Source: Pycnopodia helianthoides
Taxonomy: Eukaryota > Echinodermata > Asteroidea > Forcipulatida > Asteriidae
Assembly (NCBI GenBank): GCA_032158295.1
Contig: CM063255.1
Span: 15,900,094 to 15,964,093 of the forward strand
Reading direction: 5' to 3'
DNA: 64,000 bases
Made by a program: the position numbers and the translations under genes. This document shows, piece after piece, positions 25,731 to 37,700 of this stretch (position 1 is the stretch's first letter; each line of letters begins with the position of its first letter). The notes under the pieces were generated by a model. It did not search any database. It was not told the origin of the DNA and saw only the letters and a program-made list of their open reading frames with translations.

Positions 25731-28700
25731 AAGCTCTGAGCTTTTGGCATTTTTAGGGGTGAAAAACCAAGCCTCCATTCCATGTGCCTAAAACAGAGAA
25801 ATAGACACACTGTTATAGGAAATCAGATCCAGGTAAATCTGGCGAAGCCCCAAGAAGCTCTGAGGTTTTGGCATTTTGAGGGGTGAAAAATCAAGCCTCT
25901 GTGTGCCTGAAACCGAGAAATAGACACACTTTTTAAGCCCTTCTGATCCATACCAATCTTCTAATTTTACTCAAAGAAAATTGTAATCCCACAAATCTCG
26001 CATTTGGATCTGGTCGCTGCAATATCTGGTTTCATGCATATTCATTCAAAAAAATAGTTCAAACTTGGTGTAGTCTTTACACTTGAACGCCAATATGACA
26101 TGAAATATATTTTATCCCGGACAAATTGGCAAGTCAGGTTTCAAACGCTTATGTTATCGTGCAAATCTAAGCAATTACAAGTGACATATCATGAAAGATT
26201 CATTTTGGTAGAAAGAAACAAATTTGATAGGCATAGGAATAGGATGAAAAAAGAAATCCATCCTGCCGCTGGGGGAAAAGACACCACACACACTTGTAGC
26301 TAATTTTTAAGCAATTGAAGAGCAACGGTCAGAAATGGTTTCAAACGTATTTACAACTGATTTCGGTAGATTATTAAATGATTAAAGTACTCCCCTTGAA
26401 AAAAATATTTATATCTCCAGGCCGTATTTTTAGGGTCAGTCGGGTTCGCCAAAACAAAAATTTTGGTTGCACGCTCAGATTTTATGCTCGTTCAGTTTTC
26501 AAAGCTGGCATGTGATAGTGTGTTATTAGATTTAATTAACTTTTTCTGTTTATTTCACCATTAATTGAGAGGTAATTATTGTATGCCAATTTATTATAAT
26601 TTTTTTAACCTGAGTCTTTTGAAAGCAAAGTAAAAGACAGGTCTGGAATTTATAGATTTCTTCCCAAAATCTTTAAGGAAAAAACTAACTCAATGCTACT
26701 TTGAAGCCAAACTTCATATCGTTTACAGCAGAAACTACCTGCAGGTAGGAGAAGGGGTACCTGATAAATAAGCAGCCATTTTCTTCTACTTTTGTGTTTC
26801 CCCTGCCCCCACCCCACCCCCATCTCTGCAACAGCTGCTGTACGCCTTGCAGGTGGACAAACACCCAATGAAGGTAGAGTAGAATACTTCTATAAATGTA
26901 GTTGGGGTAAAATGTGCCCTCAAGGTTGGAGCATTCGAGCAGCAGATGTGGTCTGTAGGCAGCTCGGGTACCCTTCTGCCGCCCAAGCCTGGCACGAACC
27001 TATCTTTGGCAGGACAGCCGCACCCGGTCTCCTTGACGATGTTCATTGCAACGGGAGTGAGTCCACCTTGGAGCAGTGCAACCACAGCGTGGGGTTTTCA
27101 AAAATGAGTTTGTGTCTGTATGGTGCTGCGGTGACTTGTGACATCAAAACTCCTCCAGGTGACTTTAATACTCAATTTAATACTCACAGTAAAACTCAAT
27201 TAAATACTCACTGTAAAACTCACTTTAATTGTTAGTTTAAAACTCCCTTTAACCCTTTCCTTACCATAGGCAATTCTTTAGTCATCTGCACTCATACCCC
27301 GTCTTATTATAGGCGACTGCACTCATACCCCATCTTATTATAGGCGAGTGCACTCATACCCCATCTTATTATAGGCGACTGCACTCATATCCCATCTTAT
27401 TATAGGCGACTGCACTCACACCCACTCTTACCATAGACAACTTTAGTCGACTGCACTCAAAACCCCCATCTTATTATAGGCAACTCGGACTGCACTCATA
27501 CCCACTCTTACCATAGGTAATTTTAGTCATCTTCACTCATACCCCATCTTATTATAGGTGACTGCACTCATATCCCATCTTATTATAGGCGACTGCACTC
27601 ACACCCACTCTTACCATAGACAACTTTAGTCGACTGCACTCAATACCCCCATCTTATTATAGGCAACTCGGACTGCACTCATACCCACTCTTACCATAGG
27701 TAATTTTAGTCGTCTTCACTCATACCCCATCTTATTATTGGTGACTCATACCCGCTTTTACCATAAGTATCTTTAGTCGACCAAGCTAAACTTCCGCACT
27801 AAAAAGCACTGAAGCCTGAGCTTAAAAGGACAATTTTTGCGAAGCTTTAGTTCACTTTCCATACCCAAGTTTGCAAAGGTTGGAAAGAGAAAGATCCGAT
27901 GCTTGCATTGAGGGTAAAACTAAATAAGGTTGCTATTATTAATGCAATCCCTTTAAATTGGAGTGGAAAGATCTGAAATGCCAAACACCTACTGAGCACC
28001 ACATGATTGTGTTAAAAAAGTGTTGAGTTTACAGATCACACCGAGGAAAGACAGACCAAGAACTTGGTCACTTATTTGCCGGTCTCAATAAGTTTCAGAT
28101 AATGAAAGGAAAGTCAATGAGTGAGACATTTTGTTATTACCCTTTTTGGCTGTAAAACATTATCTTCAAGGTGATAAAAGAGTTTGTAAATTTGGCCGGT
28201 GAACAAAAAGCTTTCTGTCGTGGAAGAATTTGTGCTTTAAGCTCGAGCAGTCAAACATTGCGGTCACCTGCAGCGGTTGCCTATGTCAAAACAATTCGGT
28301 TATGAGTGGGTTAAGATTCCTTTTAATTCTCACTATATTTGTTTTCACTTTAATTACTCACATTAATGAACTCTTTAAAACTCGCTTAAAACTTATTTTG
28401 GTAACACGCTCGAAAATACCGCTTTTTTTTAAGGATACTCATGTTACGCTGAACACCAACATCAGAAATCTTGTTTGCTGGTCTCTAGATTTTCGTGTCT
28501 TGACATTTTCCAGACCACCTACTCTGAAGAAAGTTTTGAAGACTTAAACCGTGTGTTTCTTACTTTTTATTTATTGTTAAGTTACATTTAAAAAGTAATT
28601 TGTACGATCTATAACAACCAGTAATGTCTTTTACGTTTGAAGCTAACCCATTTGTTCCCCCTCCTTACAGTTCCAGTTCGTCTTGCCAATTCTTCCTTCT

Positions 28701-31700
28701 CTTACGAAGGAAGGGTGGAGCTGTTCTACGGTGGCCAGTGGGGGATCTTATTTTGCAAGAGCTGGAGCATTGAAATGGCCAGCATTGTTTGCCGACAGCT
28801 TGGGTATCCCTCAGCTTTAATGGCCTGGCCAGGTGGTCATTTCGGCTCTAGAGTAGCACCAGTTCTCTTGATGATCCTTTCATGCCGAGGAAACGAAGAA
28901 AGCATCGACAAGTGTGACCACCAAGGATGGTTTAATAACCTACGACAAAGCTACTCTTCAGTTAGTGTCCCCTTTTTTGGTCCTGGAGTGACTTGTGACC
29001 CAAAAAAGGAAGTGTACCTTCCAGGTAATGTTGAAAACAACTTCTTCTTTTTTTAATTATACTCAGAATCATCGTTGTTTTAAATTGTATTTATTTCAAA
29101 AATTCGATCAGTTTTTTCCTTTTGTGTGTTTTTATTTTCATTTATTATTTTTTTTATTGAAAAGTAAACTTTTAATTTTCAGTTATTTTCTATGACCCGA
29201 CCAGCCTTATTTTCAAGGAAAAAAAAATAATGATGTTTAAATATTGATATTGATATTATGAATAGAGGCCTCTCTACTATTGTGTGACCATTTTGTTATC
29301 GTTTGAGTTTGTGTGTACACCCCGGATAGATTAAACAAGATAAACTACAGTCTAGCACACGATACAGCCCAATCATGTCTAAGCGGTGATGTATGACTCG
29401 TGAGTACTCTGACTCGAGTTGATGACTCACATTGGTCAATGAATTCGTACTTGGCCATCTGGACTCGGACTTGGAGCTTGGATTCAATGTTTGCAATTTG
29501 GGAGCAAAATGCCAACTATTTCAACATCAAAAGTACTGAAAATGAACAAAAACAATGTTGTTTATTACACATATTAATTTGTTTTAATGGAAGGGACTTT
29601 TAATTTAGTAACAATTGATGAGAAGTAAGTAGTCCACATTTTGTTCTCTTTTAAATTTTTAACCTCGGTGTATATCTTTCTGGTTTTTGGTATTTTTTGT
29701 CAAACTATTTTTTAAATTCAAGTGACTCGTGACTCTGACTTGGACTCGACCTTTGTGATGTGTGACTCGGACTCGACCCAAAAGATTTGGGACTTGAACT
29801 CTGACTCTACACTGAGAACTCAGACTTGAGGATCGAGACTCATAACCCAAACTTTGTTGTTCACAAAGGTATCTGTGGAACAGCCACAAGCAATGGAACA
29901 GATTTTGGAATTCTGACGTGGCCTGCTGCAACAGCAGGGGAAACAGTCGGTTCAGTTGAGAGATGTCCACTCACTTCACTGAAAGGTCAGCCGCAGACTT
30001 AACCCTCCCACTTTTAGACTCTTCAAACATCCGTGGCCCACTCTGAAAGTATATTTAGAGGGGGATGAGAAGAGAGACGATTGCTTCAACACTAGGATAT
30101 CGGGGTGGGGGCTGATCAAGTAAAAATGCAAAAACATGTAAAACACCAATACAAAATACACAAAGCTGGTTTTCGGGTGTGCCAAACCCCCCGCCCATAT
30201 GCCTTGAATGCTTGTTGTGGTAGCAATTTTCCCTTCCTTTTCATTTCTCCTCTATGGGGGTTACCTTTAAAGGCCCTGTGCACTATTGGTAAGATAAAAT
30301 TTTTAAAATGTTCACAGATTCACACATAACTTACATGATTTAAAGTAAGTAATGGTAGAAAGGGTTCCTTATAATATTTCTGCCTAAAATGCTATCGTTT
30401 CTGAGAAATGAGTAAAACAATAGTGACCTTGATGACCAATATTGAGCTCAAACTTTCACAGGTTTGTTTGTTCATGCATATGTTGAATCACACAAAATGT
30501 GGACACTGATTTTGAGCTGTTACCAAAAGTGTACAATACCTTTAAGGTTCCTTTTTAGTCTTCAACTTTTGTGTGTTTTGAAAATATTATCTGGAAAAAA
30601 CTCAATCCACAGCTGGCTCACCAAGATCTGTCCGAGAGTGTTTGATGACGGATCCGCCCCTCTGGGGAAACTACACAAACGACAGTTGTGGGGAAGTCAC
30701 CATTGATGATGTGGAAGAAGTGAGTATATCATGTTGGGCCTACCCAATTGTATGATGTTTATGTTCAGTGTAAGGTAGGTATAACCGTGTATATGCATGG
30801 ATGATTAATATACTGATTTCTGATAGTGAGTATGAAAGTGAGCTAACATGAGAATTGAAGTGAGTGGTAACACCAGTGTTAACAGGAGTGTTAACATGAG
30901 TGTTAACAGGAGTGCTAGCATGAGTGTTAACACCAGTGTTAACAGGAGTAATAACACCAGTCTTATAGTGAACAAAAAGTGAGTATCAAAGTATTAGTAT
31001 GATCATTTTAAAGTAGTTTCAATGTGAGTTTCAAAATTAGTATCACAGTAATACATGATCATTTTAAAGTAGTTTCAAAGTGAGTAAAGGTGAGTTTCAA
31101 ACAAGTTAGTATCAAAGTAATAGCGTGATCATTTTTAAAGTAGTTTCAAAGTGAGTAAAGTTGAGTTTCAAAGTTGGTATCAAAGTAATAGCGTGATTGT
31201 TTTAAAGTAGTTTCATTGGAGTAAAGTTGAGTTTCAAAATTAGTGTTGAAGTAATAGCGTGATCATTTTAAAGTAGTTTCAAAGTGAGTAAAGTTGAGTT
31301 TCAAAATTAGTATTGAAGTAATAGCGTGATCATTTTAAAGCAGTTTCAAAGTGAGTAAAGGTGAGTTTCAAAGTTAGTATCAAAGTAATAGCGTGATTGT
31401 TTTAAAGTAGTTTCAAAGTGAGTAAAGTTGAGTTTTAAAGTTAGTATCAAAGTAACAGCGTGATCATTTTAAAGTAGTTTCAAAGTGAGTAAAGTTGAGT
31501 TTCAAAGTTAGTATCAAAGTAATAGCGTGATTGTTTTAAAGTAGTTTCATTGGAGTAAAGTTGAGTTTCAAAATTAGTATTGAAGTAATAGCGTGATCAT
31601 TTTAAAGTAGTTTCAAAGTGAGTAAAGTTGAGTTTCAAAATTAGTATTGAAGTAATAGCGTGATCATTTTAAAGCAGTTTCAAAGTGAGTGAAGGTGAGT

Positions 31701-34700
31701 CTAAAAGTGAGTATCAAAGTATTAGCTTGATCATTTTAAAGTAGTTTTAAAATAGTAAAGGTGAGTTTCAAAGTTAGTATCAAAGTAATAGCGTGATTGT
31801 TTTAAAGTAGTTTCAAAGTGAGTAAAGTTGAGTTTTAAAGTTAGTATCAAAGTAACAGCGTGATCATTTTAAAGTAGTTTCAAAGTGAGTAAATTTGAGT
31901 TTCAAAGTTAGTATCAAAGTAATAGCGTGATTGTTTTAAAGTAGTTTCATTGGAGTAAAGTTGAGTTTCGTAATTAGTATTGAAGTAATAGCGTGATCAT
32001 TTTAAAGTAGTTTCAAAGTGAGTGAAGGTGAGTCTAAAAGTGAGTATCAAAGTATTAGCTTGATCATTTTAAAGTAGTTTTAAAGTAGTAAAGGTGAGTT
32101 TCAAAGTGAGTATTGAAGTAATAGAGTGAGTTTTAAAGAGAGTGAAGGTGAGATTTAAAGTGACAGTTAGAATGGTTTTGAATTATAAGGTTGCACAATG
32201 AGTATTTAGAAGTGTATTTGAGTGAGTTTTAAAGTCAGCATTGAAGTGAGTGTTACAATGAGTATTAAAATGTGTAGATATGACTCCATCCTAGACCACA
32301 CCCTCATCACACAGACTGTGTTCAACCATTATTAAAAGACCATAGGCAATGTATGAAGCTAATTGGGTTTTTTTTATCAACCTGTTCCAAACATTGATTT
32401 GGTCCTACGAGCACAGTTACATTGTAGCTGGATCAGACCATTTTAATCGCTGCACTTTGTCTTTGAAATTATTGTCTCTACAATAGCAGTCAATTTTCTC
32501 CAGTATGTGTTTTTTTCTGGGAAACCAAGGATGCCTCATAAGTGAACTTAATCACTGCAGCTCGCAAGCCTGAGGAAACTTATAAACAAGGGTGCTTGCT
32601 ATGAGAACCAGAAACACCAGGGTTAACCCCTACTTTTCCACGATAAGTGTCCAAGAACACCTCATAAGCAAACTTAATCACTGTAGCTCGCAAGCCTGAG
32701 GAAACCTATAAACAAGGATGCTTGCTATGTGAACCAGAAACAAGGGGGCTCTTTGTGCACTACCAATCCTATAGTACACGGGAACAACAGCTTAATGTAT
32801 AATAGCAGTTATGGTAAAGTATCTTGCTCAAGAACACAACTGCCACGACCGGGACTCGAACCCACACTCCGATGATCAGATACCCCAGAGCTTGAGTCTT
32901 GTGCTCTTAACCACGCCACTAAAACTTATACTGTGGCCCTGTACATTTTTTAGAACTGATTGGCTCTGGGCTTTGAAACCTTTGGTCTGATTTAGCACAA
33001 GGTTGTCATATTTGATGAAGGAATTCCTTTTATTTTTTTCTTCCGCAGTCGACTCCACTTTTACAGGAAGCAAGCTCGATTGCCACTCCTGTGAAGAAAT
33101 CACTCAGTTTCATCACCCAGGTTTCTTGTGTTGTGTCAATCGTAGCATTTACGGTCACATTGGTAGTAAATCTCGCTGCAAGGTAAGAAACAAGCCCCCC
33201 CCCCCTCTCCCGCAACGTGCCAGTGCTCTACCAACTAAGCTATCTAGCCCTATTTTGTAAATTTGGTTTTTGGTGGGTTTTTTTCAGGGTACCAGTCAGA
33301 AGCCATTCAACCATAAACTGTCGTATAACCAGGATTTACAGTGCGAATCCCAATCTAGTAAATTTTTCTTCGCTCGCCCAAATATTAAAACAAGTGTCAG
33401 TGAATAAAGTTACTATTTTTTGTTATTGCTGCAGGAAACTAGGGGATACAAACGGAAAAGCTCATCACATTTCCGTTCACCTCAGCCTCTCCGTTATTGC
33501 CCTGTATGGTTTATTCCTTGGAGGTGTGGACAAGGCAAAGGTAAATAAAACAAAACAAGTCGGACAATTTGGTTTCAAACGTGCAAGAAATGCAATGAAT
33601 TTGTCAGGTGTTTTCCTTGGTTATACTCACATCACATTCATTGAAGAGCCTTCTGACTGGCGTTAGTGTAGCGTTTCTTAGCACGGGTTCTAATTGCCAC
33701 AATCAAAATAAGCCTGATATTTATAAGGTACAGGGCTCAGGACATTCTTCCTTGCCTTCCAGGGAACCTGGTTCGAACCCTAAGACCAGAGCCTTGCATG
33801 TGGATTGGGCTTTAAGTCCCTACCTGACAGCGTGGGTTTTCCTCCTAAAACATCAAAAACTGAGATTTCTTCAACTTCTTCTTTTCACAGGTATTTCAGG
33901 CCTTCGGGTCACAGTGCAAGGCTCTGTTGAGCGTTCCTTTGTTTCATTTCTAGAAAGATATAATAATAATGATAAATATACCTAATATCTCATTGCACTC
34001 TTCATTCAACCTTCCAAGTCATTCCTAAGTATACTTTCCCTTTTAAACTCTACCCTGTTATTAAGGACTTTGAACCTATCTGTACAATCGTCAGTGCATC
34101 GCTTCACTACTTTACTCTAACAACGATGATCTGGATGACTGTTGAGGCGAGGGACATTTGCCGTACATTGAAGGGATCGTCTGAGGTAACAACCCTGGAG
34201 ATCGCTCTGTCCTGTCTCATCGCTTGGGGTGAGTCAGGCGCGGATCCGGATCAAATTTTTAGGGAAAAAAGTGTGTGTGGTGTCTTTTCCCCCAGCGGCA
34301 GGATGGATTTCTTTTTTTGCATCCTATGCCTGTTATATTTGTTTCTTTCTGCAAAAAATGAATCTTACATGATATGTCGCTTGTAATTGCTTAGATTTGC
34401 ACGATAACATAAGCGTTTGAAACCTGACGTGCCAATTTGTCCTGGATAAAATATATTTCATGTCGTTCTAGCATTCAAGTGTAAAGACTGCACTAAGCTT
34501 GAACTATATTTTTTGAATGGATATGCATGAAACCAGATATTACAGCGACCAGATCCAAACGCAACATTTGTGGGATTAAAATTTTGTTTGAGTAAATTTA
34601 GAAGATTGGCACAGCAAGGAGGCTTGATTTTTCACCCATAAAAATGCCAAAAGCTCAGAGCTTCCGGGGGCTTCGCCCCCTGGACCCCCACCAGGGCCCC

Positions 34701-37700
34701 ACCCCTGGACCCCCACCATCGATGTTACATACATTTTTCCAGTAAACTTAGAAGGTTTATATGGATCTGATTTCCAAGAAGAGTGTGTCTATTTCTCTGT
34801 TTTAGGCACGTGGGCTTGAATTTTCACCCACAGAACGCCAAAGGCTCAGAGCGAAGCCCCACCCATTTTTTGTTTACCCTCTAATACAAAATCGTGGTTG
34901 CGCCGTTGTGCCCCCCCCCCTCCGATCCGCCCCTGTGAGTGCTTGATAGTTTCATCTATTTTATTACGCTCCAAGTCTTCTTAGAGTCTGATCATAACCA
35001 GAAATTAAAGTTAATTGTTTGTTTTGGAGAAAATATAGGTGATTTTTCTAAATAAATTTGGTTGTGAACAAACAAAAAAATTACTAGATCAGGATTTAAA
35101 CCATTTTAAAGTGCTGGCGCTATCTAGCCTTGTGATGGCAGTCACCCTATTTTGTCCAAATATTTGTCCAAATTTATCTTCAAGCTAACTTGTTGCACAG
35201 TAAAGATGGATGACGCACCGCTGTACTTTACATTGACTTCTGTATAGCTGTACTTTTTGCATATAGCTTAGAATAGCGCAATACGCAGAGTTAGAACAGT
35301 GCACTATGCAGAGTGTGATATGAGACGTGCAATAACATGTAGGTTTTTATCACACTCCTTGTTACTATGGATCGACCAATCAGAATCACAGATTCAATTC
35401 TGCCTGTGCCTGAAGATAATATTCTTTATCCCTGATGCAAATTTACCATCTATTACAAAGTTTGTTCTTATTCTTCAAAGGGTCTCCAGTGGTTGCTGTA
35501 TTGTCAACCCTTATGACACCCGAAGACAGCTATCACAATGAAAACTAGTAAGTAGCTTTTTCTTTACACCTATTTGTTGTATTAAGCATGGAGGTAGACA
35601 TTTAAGGAGACTTGTCGAAAGACCACAACCCATTTAAGACTGGGTTGCTGTAAAAATCAGAGATATTTTTAAAAAGGTGGCAGACTTCAAAAAATAGATT
35701 TTGGCAATACTCCATGTATGAGTTGGTATGGATACATGTAACACAAAAATCGAAAAAAAATTGATATCAGATGTTGGTTGCCATGGTAACGGCCAAAATA
35801 AGATTTCCAACCAATTTCCAAGTTTTTACCTAATTTAAGTAATGAAATATGGGTAAACTGGAAGCACTGGTACATCTAAAGGGGAAAAGTTAGAAATTTT
35901 TCTTTCACACATATTGCACAACCATGTTTACTCTTTCAGAAAATGTTTTTTGAAATTAAGTGTGGGATCCACTTTGGACCAAACCATTATTTCAAATAGG
36001 GGTGTTTTTGTCAGATTTTCTCACAGCGAAAAATGGGGGTATTGAATTGGGCCATAAATCCGAAAGTGGCACTTTGTTGATAATACCACTTTAATAGTTG
36101 GAAGGTAAGATACCAACCTACATAAAAATGCAATAAAACGTTTTGGTATTTCAAGTGTGCGAAAACAGTGTTGCCGGAAAGTTAGCACTTTGGCGGGGAA
36201 AAAACGCAATGAATGGCCAAAACTTATACATTAAGGGAAAGTCTTGATTGACAAAATTTACAACAAATTGGTCATATTAGGATAGAACATGTAAATGAAT
36301 GTTGATATGAAGAGAAAACAAATTCTTAAATGGCATTAAAGGCAGTCAGTGTTGACAGAGACATGATTTTTAAATGTGAACCTTGATATGTACGCCTAGA
36401 ATAGTTAAAGATACATGGAATTGCTAAGTGACTTTTTTCATCAAACATTTTTCTTAGGACTACACTGTACAGTATTTAACAGTAAAAATGGATACAAAAT
36501 AAAACAAAGTTGCAACACAGTTGCCTGTAACCTGTCTTTTTAAGCCTAGTTTGGTGGTAACATCCAGTGTAATCCACATTATAGCCCTTTATTCCATCAA
36601 AAAGTAGAATATAATGATCCACACAAATATGCCTCGAAATTGCGTGGTTTTTCTTTTACATCGTGAACTAACACGGTCGGCCAAAATGGCCGACCGTCTT
36701 AGTTCGCAAAGTTGAAGGAAATCACGCAATTTCGAGGCATATTTGTGTGGATAATTATATTCTATTTTTAAAACATCTTTCTAACCACATGCATTATATA
36801 ACAAAGGGTTACAAACGCTTTTTATAGACCAACTCGCCAGATCCAAGGCAACGTGTACCTTTATGTACGTGTACATACCTCAACATAGACATTTCGGATA
36901 TTCCAACGAAGGGCCGTAAACGTCCATTTGTCAAGAAAATTGAACGTTTTGTTGAAGATTGTATATAGCTGCTATAGCCAAATGTAAATATGACCACAAA
37001 CATACGACATAATTTTCCATGCAGGTTTTCCATGTGCATAATGATTCTATATTCCCTAAAACTTGCTGTTGTGTTTTCAGAGTTTATGTATTTTAATGCT
37101 ACTTTTCTGGCAACACTGTCTTTGTGATGCATGTTTATACAAATGAGAGTCATGTTTTTATACTTGTAGGTTGCTTTACTATATTTTGTCCTGGTATTTT
37201 GTCAATCAACATCATTGTTCAGCAAGTAGAAAGTCATTAAAGAGCATTATTTTCCATATATGAAATTTGAAAATATAATTTTTTTTCAAAAAAAGGATGA
37301 AGTTTCTGGCAACACTGATCTCCGGTACAAAAAATACCAAAACTTTTTTTTTTAAATTCTTACAGACCAGCATCTTATCTTTCAATCGTGAAAGCATAAC
37401 TTTCCTAAATATGCTACTTTCGGACTTCTGACAATTTTAGTGACCACCTCTATTTCCCAAATTGACTTTTGCTCAAAACACCCCTTTATGAAATAATGGA
37501 ATCTTCCATTCACAATTAACTGTACTTGTGTCAAGTGCATTTTTGGAAAGGTTAAGGATGTATATTCACCATATTCAGCTGAGAGGTAGGTCAACTATTT
37601 GGTCTTTACACAGTGCAGCTCACAACCTTAGGTCATTTTAACTTATGAAAAGAGCTAAATTAGGTGAAATATGGTAATTTTCTATTTTTAACCGTTGCCA

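Larger units (their letters stand above)
30720..33048. other. Intron between HRM and TM1
   Basis: Phase 0 on both sides. It contains the 67-bp array, a duplicated block at 32530-32740, a minus-strand SINE at about 32800-32930 and AT-rich sequence. I searched it for a GPS motif or GAIN-like exon and found none. Confidence 0.65.

Noticed and set aside
36809..37153. 114-codon minus-strand frame in the 2.2-kb element
   Set aside because: No transposase motif, and it partly enters low-complexity sequence. Kept only as a feature of the element.
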